Source: Ctenosaura bakeri (taxonomy: Eukaryota; Chordata; Lepidosauria; Squamata; Iguanidae). From it: a DNA stretch of 64,000 nt. Position 1 is the first letter of the stretch; each line of letters opens with the position of its first letter. The stretch covers positions 186,001 through 250,000 of the forward strand of contig CAOLHI010001474.1 of NCBI GenBank assembly GCA_948474755.1, given 5' to 3'. Shown piece after piece: positions 20,641 to 31,111 of this stretch. The notes below the pieces were generated by a model, which did not search any database, was not told where the DNA came from, and saw nothing but the letters and a program-made list of their open reading frames with translations. The position numbers were made by a program, and so were the translations under genes.

Positions 20641-23600
20641 GGCGGGACCTGCTAGCTAAGCTGAGAGCCCAAATCTCCATTGAAGAGGACGGACAGATGG
20701 AAGTGGATTTTAGAGGGCCACGAAGTATTTCGATAGCCTACCCATTAGAGGAGGATTGGCGGAGGTATCGGGTCCTGGCTTGTAGGGAACAGCCCATTGC
20801 GATCGGACCGCCGGGAGTATGGGCTGAGGATAATCCACCGGGGCTGGCTCGGTTTATAGCCCCTGTGGTGGTGGAATTAAAGCCCAATGCTGTGCCCATC
20901 CGCATAAGACAGTATGATGTGCCCCGAGAAGCGTAGGAGGGAATTCAGAAGCATTTGGAGCGCCTGAAGAAATACAACATAATCCGAGAATGTCAGTCCC
21001 CTTGGAACATGCCATTGCTCCCCATCTTGAAGCCTGGGACCAATGAATACCGTCCAGTCCAGGACTTGAGAGCAGTCAATGATGCCACAGTGACCCTACA
21101 TCCAGTGGTCCCAAATCCTTACATTCTGATGGGGTTGATCCCAGCAGCAGCTACCCATTTCACAGTCTTGGATCTGAAGGATGCTTTTTTCTGCATCCGA
21201 CTGGCCCCCTCAAGTCAAGAGATCTTTGCCTTTCAGGTAGAAGACCCCATAACTGGCAGGAAGACCCAGATGTGCTGGACGAGGCTAGCGCAGGGATGGA
21301 AGAACTCTCCAACAATTTTCGGAACCTCCCTGGGCCAGGACTTGAAGAGGTTTCGGTCAGAGCCCGAGAAGTGAGTTCTACTCCAGTATGTGGATGACTT
21401 GTTGCTGGCAGCTGTCAGTGAGGAAGAATGCCAGAGAGCTACTCTGGAGTTGCTTCAACTTCTGTGGGAAGCCGGCTATAAAGTATCCAGAAAGAAGGCT
21501 CAACTATGCCTGAGAGAGGTGCGTTACTTGGGGTACCAGGTGGCCCAGGGGAGTAGGACACTGGGGCAGGAGAGAAAAGAGGCGGTATGCGCTCTGCCTG
21601 AGCCCCAGAATAGGAGGATGGTGAGGGAGTTTTGGGCGCAGCGGGGTGTTGCAGAGTATGGATTCCTAACTTTGCAGTAATGAGCAAACCCTTGTATGAA
21701 GCCACAAAAGGTCCAGAGAAGGCGGAATTTGTGTGGGGTGAAGAACAAAGGAAAGCATGGAAACAGATCAAAAGAGCATTGTTAGAAGCACCGGCGTTGG
21801 GTCTGCCGGATGTAACCAAAGTATTCCATCTCTATGTCGATGAAAGAAAGGGAGTGGCGGTTGGAGTTCTAACACAGAAGCTGGGGTCCTGGCAGCGTCC
21901 CGTGGCATATCTCTCTAAACAATTGGACTCAGTGGCCCGAGGGTGGCCAGGATGTCTACGAGCTGTGGCAGCAACAGCCCAGCTGGTAAAGGAGGCAGAT
22001 AAGCTGGCACTAGGGCAGAATTTGGTTGTCAGGGTCCCCCATTCAGTGTTAGCCCTGATGGAATATAAAGGCAGTTACTGGTTCACTAACAGCCGGATGA
22101 CTAAATATCAAGGAATGCTGTATGAGAACCCGAGAGTAAAGTTAGAATTGTGTACCACTTTAAACCCCGCTACCCTACTCCCCGTGGAATCTGAGGGCGA
22201 GCCCCATGATTGTCTCCAGACGATGGATGAGGTGTATTCAAGTAGACCGGACCTACGGGACGTTCCTTGGTCGAATCCCGATGTCATTTATTTCACGGAT
22301 GGAAGCAGTTTTGTGCGGGAAGGGAAACGGAAGGCTGGATACGCTGTAGTTACCGAGGACAAGATAATTGAAGCAAAGGCGCTGCCAGTTGGCACCTCTG
22401 CACAAAGGGCGGAACTTATTGCCCTGATCCGAGCTTTGGAATTGGCAGCAGGAGTGACTGTTAACATTTACACAGATTCCAAATATGCATTTACAACCCT
22501 GCATGCACACGGAGCCTTATACAAAGAAAAGGGGTTGATAAATTCCTCCGGTCAGGAAATTAAGTATGGAAGGGAAGTAGAAAGATTGTTAGAAGCTGTG
22601 TGGGCACCGCGTAGAGTGGCTGTAATCCACTGCAAAGGACACCAGCGGGGGCGGGATCCAGTAGCTGTAGGGAACCGAAAGACAGATGCCACAGCTAAGG
22701 AAGCCGCTGAGGGCGAAAAAGACGAGGTCCCGACAATGCTACTCTTCCAGGTATCTTTAAGCAACCAGACCCCCAAATACGCCCGATATGAGAATGAGAG
22801 GGCGGAACAAGATTTGAAAGCTATGAGGGATGCAGGGGGTTGGTGGATTTTGCCTGATGGCAGGCGATACGTGCCCCAGTCTTTAGAGTGGCCGATTGTG
22901 CAGAAGGCGCACGAAGCAACTCACTTGGGAAAAACAGCCTTGACTCAGCTACTGGAGAAGGATGTGTTTATGGACAGGATTAGCCAGTATGCGGCTTTGG
23001 CTTCAACGAGATGTCAGACCTGCGTCCGAAACAACCCACGGCAGGGACCAAAGCTGGAGGAGGGAGTGCAGTATCGGGGGTCAACCCCTTTTGAATCCCT
23101 GGTGGTGGATTTTACTGAAATGCCTTGAGCCCAACAGTATCGGTACTTGTTGGTGATGGTGTGTACCTACACGGGATGGGTTGAGGCATTCCCCACCAGG
23201 ACTGAGAAAGCCAGGGAAGTGGTTCGTGCTCTGCTTCGAGACATTATCCCAAGGCATGGGCTCCCACTCCATGTGGGGTCTGACAACGGACCGTCCTTTG
23301 TCCATGGAGTGATCAAAAAGCTGGCAGAAGCCCTCAGAATCACCTGGAAGCTGCATTGCGCCTACAGACCTCAGAGCTCAGGGCAGGTTGAGCGAATGAA
23401 CCGGACGCTGAAAACTCAACTCGCGAAGTTATGCCAAGAAACTAAGCTCAAATGGCTCGAAGTGCTTCCGATAGCACTTCTGCGAGTTCGATGCATCCCG
23501 CACCGGGAGACCGGGCTGACTCCCTTTGAATTGTTGTATGGTAGGCCCCCAGCTGTCTTAAAGGGACTAAGGGGGGATGTCCGGGAAATAGGGGGCTTGG

Positions 23601-24034
23601 CTCTGCAGGAGGAGGTGCAGGCTCTGGGGCGAACGCTGGAGAGAATCAGAGCTCATGCTCTGGAGGTCAGAAGGGTTCCTTTCTTTACCAAAGTTCATCC
23701 TTTCCAACCCGGCGATCAGGTGTGGATCAAAGATTGGAAGGGAGAGCCCTTATCCCCGGGGTGGAGGTGGCCATACCAGGTTTTGCTAGTAACCCCCACA
23801 GCGGTAAAAGTGGCAGGGTGGAAACCTTGGGTGCATTATACTAGAGTTAAAAAGGCCTCCAGTGACTGGACTGTAATCTCATCAAAAGACAATCTGCTGA
23901 GGCTGAAAATTTCCAGACGGAAAGTGGGGAGAGAAGACTTCGAGAGACCCCCATCGGGGAGGAAGGAAGATTTGGATTTGGGGCTAACTCCTGATGCGAG
24001 TCACTCCTGGAGGCTGACCGCTCTACTCACGAGT
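20640..24034 (+). pseudogene. pol: pol (reverse transcriptase, RNase H, integrase), interrupted
   Basis: Reverse transcriptase is in one frame to about 21,640, broken by TAG at 20,934 and TGA at 21,372; the catalytic YVDD is at 21,387-21,398. The frame shifts near 21,640. RNase H keeps its acidic residues (D 22,298; E 22,412; D 22,475; D 22,685). Integrase has its HHCC finger (HEATHLG ... CQTC) and an intact D, D-35-E set (D 23,108; D 23,282; E 23,390), but TGA at 23,126 interrupts it between the first two. A GPY/F-like C terminus follows (PGWRWPYQVLL). From 23,129 the frame stays open into env. Confidence 0.92.
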
Positions 24035-24214
24035 AGACCCCCATCGGGGAGGAAGGAAGATTTGGATTTGGGGCTAACTCCTGATGCGAGTCACTCCTGG
24101 AGGCTGACCGCTCTACTCACGAGTAGACCCCCATCGGGGAGGAAGGAAGATTTGGATTTGGGGCTAACTCCTGATGCGAGTCACTCCTGGAAGCTGACCG
24201 CTCTACTCACGAGT
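23945..24214 (+). repeat. Three tandem 90-bp units at the pol/env junction
   Basis: A 90-bp unit starting AGACCCCCATCGGGGAGG occurs at 23,945, 24,035 and 24,125. A partial fourth begins at 24,215. The units are almost identical, differing in few bases (the third has AAG for AGG in the Trp-Arg codons). Because 90 is divisible by three, each adds 30 residues (RPPSGRKEDLDLGL... ALLTS) without breaking the frame. Confidence 0.95.
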
Positions 24215-24241
24215 AGACCCCCATCGTGGAGCAAACAGGGG

Positions 24242-25726
24242 ATGCGTGAATCTGAACGAGTTGGCCTGCTAATTGCCGGCATAGTGTTTGGGATCTTCCT
24301 TTTTCCTATTTGTATAGACATTTTCTGTGTGGAGTTAGTAAGTTTAAACCCCTTCCAGATTCCAATGATGCGGTGGACATTGATCCTGGGAATATGGAGC
24401 ATGCTCTGGGGAATAACCCCAGCCAATTGGTTCAAACGGCATGCTGAATTTATGTTCCAACAACATGGGACCGATGCCATCCTGGTGTATGAGCACCCCC
24501 AGACTGTGGCGGATTTTGGATTCCTGCCCTCCCTCATTAATGAACCGGGAGTGGTTGTGGGAGCCCTACAGTCAGCATTAAGTGGGAGACCAAATATGTT
24601 CGTCACCATGGATGACCAGATGAATCAAACCCAGTTCCGACAACTGCGATTTCATACGTATTCATCTGGAATGTGTTTTTGCTGTAGCCACAGTGGAAGC
24701 TGGAATTCCAAATGGATGGGGTATGTACAACATCCTTCTTTCTTCACTAAGTTAGAAAGTTACCCAGCATGTAGTGATAAGTTTTATTTATATGGTTCAT
24801 ATAATAGTTCCTATCATTCTCATGTAGCTGTAGATGAGACCAATTGGGGAGAATTATATCCTGAATATCCCTTTTTCACCCCTAACTTCACTGGCTCGGG
24901 CAGTATCTGTGCAGGGCTGATGGCTAGGGACCCCCACCTATGGTTTTTCTTTAACGGTTGGGCTACTAACTTTCATCCCGGGGCTCAACAATGCGTGGGG
25001 ATTGGATATGTAACCCTACCAGTACAAATATTCAAGCAGGGGCTGCGTGGCCCAGCCAGTAGAAGTAAACGAGGTTTAACAGTGCCCACCAATAATCAGC
25101 GGAAGCGCTATGAGGGGCCATTGGGAAAACAATGTGAAGACTTGGTTATAATTGGCCCACAATTATCCACAGATGCAGCCAGCCGAGGGGCAGGGGGCCT
25201 TTTTACTGGGTTCCTCACGTTGGGGGGATACCCAGGGATAATAGCCCAAGAGAATCGTAAGAGTATTCTAGGACTGACTTGCAGGCTGGAGAAAACCATC
25301 AATGCTACAGGGAGAATTGTGAGAGCGCTCCAGCATGAAATAGAAGAGCTAAATCAGCTGCAACTCCAAAATCGCATGGCTCTGGACTATCTGTTGGCCA
25401 GGCACGGAGGGTTCTGTGCTATAGTCCAGAGTGGATGCAAAGTCGTTTTCCATGATTTGAATAAAACGATAGAGGATGAAATTCAGCGCATGCAAGACAT
25501 GATCCAGAATAATGTGGGAGGAGTGGCAAATATGTGGGATTGGGCAACTTCTTGGCTTCCCAATCTGGGCTGGTTGAAGACATTGTTTATAAGCCTTGTG
25601 TATTTGGTTATAGGGGGTGTTCTGGTGATGTTGTGTATTTCCTGTACTATTCGATGTGTGCGTGGCTCCTTAGCAAAGACTATGGAGAGAAAGGCAGCCC
25701 ATTATGCTGTACTGGCGCAAAGATAA
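24242..25726 (+). CDS. env: env, full-length open frame
   Basis: The open frame gives 494 codons from ATG 24,242, or 453 from the ATG pair at 24,365. The second start is likelier for a spliced mRNA: a strong acceptor (TTTTTCCTATTTGTATAG) ends at 24,317, and a signal-peptide-like stretch (MMRWTLILGIWSMLWG) follows. The surface subunit has a CFCC (CxxC) motif and several N-glycosylation sites. RSKR is the probable furin site and QRKR a second basic site. The transmembrane subunit has two cysteines 48 residues apart bracketing a Gly/Leu-rich stretch, a heptad-like region, CAIVQSGC, and a membrane anchor near the C terminus. It binds receptor and fuses membranes in its family. No stop or frameshift is seen. 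Confidence 0.9.
   Translation: MRESERVGLLIAGIVFGIFLFPICIDIFCVELVSLNPFQIPMMRWTLILGIWSMLWGITPANWFKRHAEFMFQQHGTDAILVYEHPQTVADFGFLPSLINEPGVVVGALQSALSGRPNMFVTMDDQMNQTQFRQLRFHTYSSGMCFCCSHSGSWNSKWMGYVQHPSFFTKLESYPACSDKFYLYGSYNSSYHSHVAVDETNWGELYPEYPFFTPNFTGSGSICAGLMARDPHLWFFFNGWATNFHPGAQQCVGIGYVTLPVQIFKQGLRGPASRSKRGLTVPTNNQRKRYEGPLGKQCEDLVIIGPQLSTDAASRGAGGLFTGFLTLGGYPGIIAQENRKSILGLTCRLEKTINATGRIVRALQHEIEELNQLQLQNRMALDYLLARHGGFCAIVQSGCKVVFHDLNKTIEDEIQRMQDMIQNNVGGVANMWDWATSWLPNLGWLKTLFISLVYLVIGGVLVMLCISCTIRCVRGSLAKTMERKAAHYAVLAQR
24296..24317 (+). promoter_or_regulatory. Putative env splice acceptor
   Basis: A pyrimidine-rich run followed by TTTGTATAG lies 47 bases before the ATG pair at 24,365, where the env subgenomic acceptor is needed. 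Inferred from sequence only. Confidence 0.5.
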
Positions 25727-25761
25727 GGCATGCTGCAAATTGCATGAATTGAATTTGGCAT

Positions 25762-25773
25762 GAAGGGGGGAAA
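25762..25773 (+). other. Polypurine tract
   Basis: GAAGGGGGGAAA abuts the TG of the 3' LTR, the position from which plus-strand DNA synthesis is primed. Confidence 0.85.
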
Positions 25774-26302
25774 TGAAGGGGTTAAGTCAGCAAGGAGAAT
25801 TTCCTTCTAGCAGTGAATACACAAACACATCAGCTAATTGGGCTCATCTTTATCTCTGCAGCTAAGTTAGACAAAGGGGCATTGTTTACTTAAGAGCTCG
25901 CGGCTAAATCTTGCCTGCAAGGCACCGCTAATTCACAATGTTATCTCAAGGTTAGAGACGGCCGGCCGATCTGACCATGGGAATAAATCTACAAGTTACA
26001 AATTGCTATGTTAAAACGCTGCTTGTAATCAACACTTGTATTCTCTTGTATACTCTCATATAATCAAATGATGTGCCTGCTGATGGCTTAATGATGTATC
26101 TGTTAGGGATTGGCTGGAATGTGGGTATTTAGAATTGTGTTAGTAAAAGGTATAAAAAGAGTGATTTCAATTCTGGGAGGGGGGGAGAGCAGTTTTTCTT
26201 TGCCACCCTGTATTCGGAAGCAATAAAGCTTTATTTGCTTTTGAAGTCCACCTAAAGGGTCTTTGCGTTCTCTTTCTTTCTTTTTTTTTCTCGGCTACAA
26301 CA
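25774..26302 (+). repeat. Provirus 3' LTR (529 bp)
   Basis: Starts TGAAGGGG and ends GGCTACAACA. Differences from the 5' LTR: five transitions and two single-base insertions in homopolymer runs. TATA at 26,151 and AATAAA at 26,222. Confidence 0.95.
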
Positions 26303-26560
26303 CTCCCACTTTCTCCCTTTATTCTTAGATTACTTCACTTGCTCCAAACTGAGTACAAAGTGCACAAGGAGTAGCGGGGCAGAATCTTGCCCTTCCCAGG
26401 AAGCTCAGGCAAAAGCAAACTGTGGCAGCCTCTCTCTTATCTTGTCTCTTCTTCCTCATGAATAACTTTTGCCTTCTTGATCACACTGTGATATTGCTTA
26501 ATTACACACATGCCAGTCTTCATCTGTGAAATGTTGGACAGCCTGGAAAGAATCCTAAGA
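26303..26560 (-). repeat. R-family repeat, right part, after the provirus
   Basis: Begins with the CTCC duplication, then CACTTTCTCCC and continues with AGGCAAAAGCAAACTGTGGC and CATCTGTGAAATGTTGGA, matching 310-555 of the window in order. Confidence 0.75.
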
Positions 26561-26696
26561 GGGTATTAGAGCCAGGGAAAAGTGACTACCTTTGCTTTAT
26601 AATATCACTGGGACAGTGATGTTGCTGTGCATTTCTTCATTCATTTGCTAGAATAAAATTTTGCACATCTTGTCTTTTCTTTCTTCTGAGACTAAA

Positions 26697-27127
26697 GGCC
26701 TTTTCGCACTTTACCTTCGTCGTGGCGGTGGGGGGGCGGAGCTTGTGCGAGCAGCTGTTTGCGCGAGCTGCTCACGGCAGCCCTTCTGCCTCCCGCAGCT
26801 GTTTGCCGGTCGCACGAGTGTCACACGAACGCCCCACCCCTTCCTTCCGCAGCACTGTCTGGGAGCTGTAGGCTGCGCCGGGGGAGGAAGCGCAACCGGC
26901 TCGGCTCGTTTGACGCACCACACACAGGTAAGTGCACGAGGGCCCTGGGAGCATTGTGCGATTGCGCAGTGTTTTTGGCTTAGAGCCGAAAATAAGAAAA
27001 TGTGCGTGCGTCCCGCTTTAGGCTTGTGAGCGTCACGTGAATGGGACTGCGTCGTACAGACCGACACTCCCACTCACGCGACTCTCAAGGGGCCTTCGCG
27101 TTACAGAAACTGCATGTGAAAAGGGCC
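26697..27127. mobile_element. MITE-H copy 3
   Basis: GGCCTTTTCGCAC at the left and GTGAAAAGGGCC at the right. TAA follows the element and TAA(A) precedes it, a near-perfect 3-bp duplication. Internal hairpin GGCTTAGAGCCGAAAA. The minus- and plus-strand open frames over it are translations of the repeat. Confidence 0.85.
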
Positions 27128-27434
27128 TAAATTTCAGTGGGAGTGGAGGTTAACCTCTGCTAGAAAGGTTTTGTCTGTTTATTGAGATTTTAAGTGGAAA
27201 GTTTGCCTGTCACCTTTCATTTATGTATTTTCCAATCTGAGTCTTCCCAAGCTCTCAGATATTTGGAGAAGGCCCTTGTCTCAGTTTACCAGTTTCCCAA
27301 GCAGATGTAATGGGTACAGGAGAGAAGGCCTCAGTAGCTGCTCCCACACTTTGGGACTCCTTCCCTAGAGAAGCTGCAATGTCTCTCTCCTTGCTCTCCT
27401 TCAATGGTCAATGGTCCCGGACTGCAGGATCAGA

Positions 27435-27747
27435 TGGAGTATCACCCCAGAAATCCACTTAAAACCCCTATCATTTTCCTCCCTTTCTACTTCTATAGTT
27501 CTTGTATGAGTGCGTGAGTGTGTGTGTCTGTGTGTGCCAAATTGTGGACATTACAATAAAATCTTTAAATTGAATAACTTTGCCTAGTTCTTGTCGCAGC
27601 CTGACCCGTAAACATAGGATTAAAGATCTCGCTATGTTACCCTGTCTCTCGTAGTGCTAGCGTGTGCTCTCAGCCAATTCCCCACCTTTGTAATATTTAG
27701 AGCGCATTTAAGTGTCCCTCCCGGGACCTACAGAAATCAGGGTAACA
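27435..27747 (+). mobile_element. Solo LTR remnant, 3' part
   Basis: The order GTATCACC, CTATCATTTTCCTCCC, a GAGTGTGTGTGTC run, AATAAAATC, GTAAACATAGGATTAAAGAT and final CAGGGTAACA matches the LTRs at 33-34 and 44 kb. The 5' part before about 27,280 could not be traced. Confidence 0.7.
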
Positions 27748-27915
27748 TTATAATGCTATAATTCCACTTTCAACATCCTATGGAATCCTGCGGTTTGCAG
27801 TTTAGGGAGGGGCATTGAGAATTCTCAGCCAGAGAGCTCTTTGGATTGAGTCAAGTACAAACCACAGAATTCCACAGGATGTTGAAAGTGGAATAATAGC
27901 ACTATAAAAGGAAAT
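27748..27915. mobile_element. PAL MITE
   Basis: Arms TGCTATAATTCCACTTTCAA and GTTGAAAGTGGAATAATAGC are inverted repeats around a GGGAGGGGCATT-type centre. It lies directly against the LTR end. Confidence 0.75.
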
Positions 27916-28079
27916 GGCCTTGGACAGTGAAGAAAGCTGGTAGGAAGAAAATCAACTCATCTGAACTGTGGTGTTGTTGAAGAGCTCTACAGATACCATG
28001 GACTGGTAAAAAGATAAATGAATGGGTCCTAGAGCAAACCAAGCCTGAATTCTCCCTAGAGACCAAGATGACTAGAGAC

Positions 28080-28412
28080 TTTCATACTTTGGACATGACA
28101 AGACATTCCTCACTAGAAAAAGAAAGTAATGGTTGCTAAGGTAGAAGACAGTAGAAAAACAGGAAAACCACATGACAGACTCAGTCAAGTAAGCCACAGC
28201 CCTGAGTCTGCAAGACCTGAGCAGGGCTGTGGATTACAAGGTGACTTTCATAGTTTTCATTCATAGGATTGTCATAAGTTGAAGTTTACTTGACAGTAGT
28301 TAACAACAAACTTTTGCGTGGTACAATTTTTTAACTAGGTTGCTTTTAACTGTTGGAAGCTGCCTTGAGTCCCAAACTGGGAAAAAAGGTAGACAACAAC
28401 AACAACAAAAAC
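28080..28412 (+). repeat. Two adjoining retroposon 3' tails
   Basis: The first ends GATTGTCATAAGTTGAAGTT then AACAACAAAC, the MIR-like SINE tail type. The second has GAAGCTGCCTTGAGTCCCAA and ends in an AAC microsatellite (28,393-28,410). Confidence 0.6.
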
Positions 28413-29384
28413 ATCTTCCTCTTCTGACTCATTAATTTATTTTTTTTCTTTTCACTGATTTAGTTTTATTGACGGCTCTTAATACTAATATTATAATACT
28501 ATAATATTTAACATCAGAAAAATTTAAGATTTAGTACTTGATAACAACAGTCATCAAGTCTAACTCAAAGCACCCCCAGCAAATGGCCATCTAGCCTCTG
28601 TTTAAATTCTCCAAGGCAGCACATTCCACTGTCCACTGATTGCAAAATAATTTATATTCCACCTTTTCTCTACAGCTGAGACTCAACATAGCTTCCAAAA
28701 GTTAAAATCAACACAAAGAGAAAGGAAAATCCTGTGTGCCTGTCTCCTAGGAGAGAAGCAGAAGTCTAGTCCATTCCTGGCAAATGTGTGGCCCACCAGA
28801 TATTGACAAATTACACCTCACCATTCCTTCCTATTGGCTTTTCTGGATAAGGCTGGGGTGGAGGGTAGTCCAGCAGCATTTGCAGCAGAACTTGAAAGTT
28901 ATGAAATTACAAACACAGTTGCTTGTAACTAGTTTCATTGTTTGTAATAAAGGCATAATGTATTTACATTCTGCGGGTGATATAAGGAACAACATTTTTA
29001 AATAACTTTTCAAAGTTACCTTCCCAAGGCATTTTGGACAGGCATTTGAGACACATTCCCAAGGCATTTGAGACACATTCCTTTTCAAGTTTTATGCCAT
29101 ACTGTTATCATTCTAAATTTTTTTTAAAGTAAATTACATACTGTAATACATTATGAAAGTTTTTTTTTTAATACATACTGGAGTACTTTTGGAAGTAATT
29201 TTCAATGCTCTGGTCTGGACGGCCAACTTGTACTTGGTCTAAGCTGCCTCCATCTCTAGTTTTTGTTTTCCTCAGCTTTCCACTCACTTCTCCTGTACTT
29301 CTGCCCTATGCAGTACTGCAACCAGCAACATTTCATGGGAGTTGCTTGGCTCCTTGAAAAGCCCCTCGACTTCCAGTAAGCACT
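28413..29384. other. Intergenic stretch
   Basis: AT-rich, no gene recognised. A reversed retroposon-tail-like segment (TTTATATTCCACCTTTTCTC) lies near 28,650, and a short direct duplication of CCCAAGGCATTTGAGACACA occurs near 29,020-29,080. Confidence 0.45.
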
Positions 29385-29545
29385 GCTTTTGCATTTTAAA
29401 TTCGTTTTGGAGCAACTGAAGTAAGCTGAGGAAAAGCAGTGGGAGGAGGCCAGAGAAACAGGGATATTTTAAAAGCAGCCAGAAAGGTGGGACAACAGAA
29501 GATTAATTGGGACTGTCCCTGTCAAATTGGGACAATTGGAGGGTA
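29385..29545 (+). repeat. R-family repeat, partial
   Basis: GCAACTGAAGTAAGCTGAGG through AATTGGGACAATTGGAGGGT matches the end part of the family and finishes at the GGAGGG terminus. Confidence 0.65.
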
Positions 29546-30241
29546 TTTTGACAACAGAAGAAGACCTGAGACAAAATGTAGACCTGTAACTCTAACATTG
29601 TCACATTTCTTCTCCTATACAATTTCTAACATCTTTACCTAATGGAGAAGCCAGCAAAGCTTCAAAAGCTTTCACAGTCATGCAGGGAGGAAGGGGCGGG
29701 GGGGGGGGAGTTCACCTTGGAGAGGCAATGTTTTGGGAGTGTCCAGGCCTATAGCCACTCCCCCATGTGCCCTATGCACAGTGACCACACCCCTCACGCC
29801 ATAGCCCCCCTCCGCCCCCCCACTCCAAGCTCCGCCACTGAGTTTTCATGATGTATTTTGTGCATTTTACTTGGCCAAAAAATGTATTGCTTTTCTGTGG
29901 ACTTTGTAGGGTATGGTCTTTTCTCCATTGCCCCAGATGTCAGGTTGGATGGGACATGAAAGAAGTATTCTGACCAGGCCCGCCTGCATGGGCTACAAAG
30001 ACACTGTTTGAGACACATTCCTTTTCAACACAGACAGCTAATATGCCCTGCATATAATACATGTATTTTGGTTTTGGAAAGAACAACAGATTTCAAAAAC
30101 CTCATTGCATTCAAAGGAATCTCCAGATGACTAGCTAGCCCAGAGACGACTACAGATTCAGGATCTAAGCTTCAATTCACCTTTCACTTGTGTGTGACTC
30201 AGCGGTGAGATACTATCTAATTCTCTGTGGTTTCTCAATAG
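29546..30241. other. Stretch without a gene
   Basis: Holds a G-tract near 29,697-29,709. No exon resembling the lectin transmembrane exon was found, although it should lie here if the dead paralogue was complete. Confidence 0.4.
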
Positions 30242-30427
30242 GAACAAAAAGAGCTGAGCAGTCATGTGTTTCTTCAGCATCTTGTAATTACTGGTGACCA
30301 AATAACTCAATTTTATATATGTATAGAAAATGCTATTTGTTTTCAAGGAAGAATCTAATTGGACTTGCAGTTAAAATGCCTGCTTTCATATAGCACTTCC
30401 TTAGCTAACATTGAAAATGAGGAAAAG
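30242..30427 (+). pseudogene. Dead lectin, CTLD exon 1
   Basis: After CTCAATAG the block keeps GAGCAGTCATGTG (GGCAGTCACGTTG in the live gene), TTTTCAAGGAAGAA and CTAACATTGAAAATGAGGAA, ending at GTGAGA like the intact exon. The middle is shifted and contains stops, for example the TATATATG part. Confidence 0.75.
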
Positions 30428-30667
30428 GTGAGAAATAAAAAATATTTAGTCTGCTGCTTTTGTGTAGAGTCATTGTGGTTCTGTTGATCATATTCAGCCT
30501 CTATGAAGAAGCCTTCTGAAACATGAATTTAACAAGATTTCTGTTCAACTAATTGTTCCTTGTCTAGTTTTGGTTTTAATAACTGATAATAGCTATGTGC
30601 GTATGTTCACTTGCTCTTTTGTTGGCTTGGTGAGGGTTCTCACACAAGTTGCTTCTGCTCTTTAAAG

Positions 30668-30770
30668 GATTTTGTGAAACATTAACATTGGCAACCAGAC
30701 CTTTTAGATTGGCCTTGGAAAATACCCCAGTCAACCTTGGAAATGGCCTGATGGAGAAAATGGAGCATGC
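30668..30770 (+). pseudogene. Dead lectin, CTLD exon 2
   Basis: It starts GATTTTGTGAAACAT then TAA, an early stop. After a frameshift one frame reads IGLGKYPSQPWKWPDGEN, a clear CTLD core. The GTGAGT donor of the live gene is replaced by GTCTTC. The intron sequence after it also matches that after 8,948. Confidence 0.85.
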
Positions 30771-30830
30771 GTCTTCTTCTTTACCTTTCATTCTTCAGCA
30801 GTGATACATCAAAGTGAAATTCCTCTCATA

Positions 30831-31020
30831 GACCATTTCTGCACTACACTGTTATAGCGCTATTATTCCACTTTCAACCTCCTATGGAATCCTGGGGTTT
30901 GTAGTTTTGGGAGGGGCACTATAACAGTGTAAGGCCCCTCCCTAAACTGCAAACCCCAGGATTCCATAGGATGTTAAAAGTGGAATAATAGCACTATAAC
31001 AGTGTAGTGCGGAAAGGCCC
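30831..31020. mobile_element. PAL MITE with perfect ATA duplication
   Basis: 190-bp palindrome, GACCATTTCTGCACTACACT to AGTGTAGTGCGGAAAGGCCC, flanked by ATA at 30,828-30,830 and 31,021-31,023. It lies inside the dead lectin's last intron. Confidence 0.9.
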
Positions 31021-31111
31021 ATAGATAACTCTTCATATCACTGTCTCTGAGAGGGATTCTCATTTTAGGATTTTTTTTAACAAAGGCCAGAATCCAATTG
31101 TGCCATTGTAT

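Larger units (their letters stand above)
17461..26302 (+). mobile_element. Endogenous class I (gammaretrovirus-like) provirus
   Basis: Complete LTR-gag-pro-pol-env-LTR structure of 8.84 kb. It has a tRNA-Gly primer site, a polypurine tract and a 4-bp target duplication. Gag, protease/RT and integrase are broken by frameshifts and stops, but the stretch from integrase to env is open. The LTRs differ at five positions plus two single-base indels over 527 bp (about 1%), so the insertion is fairly recent. Gag (PPPY, one CCHC knuckle), a single gag stop before pro, and the integrase type point to class I. Confidence 0.95.
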
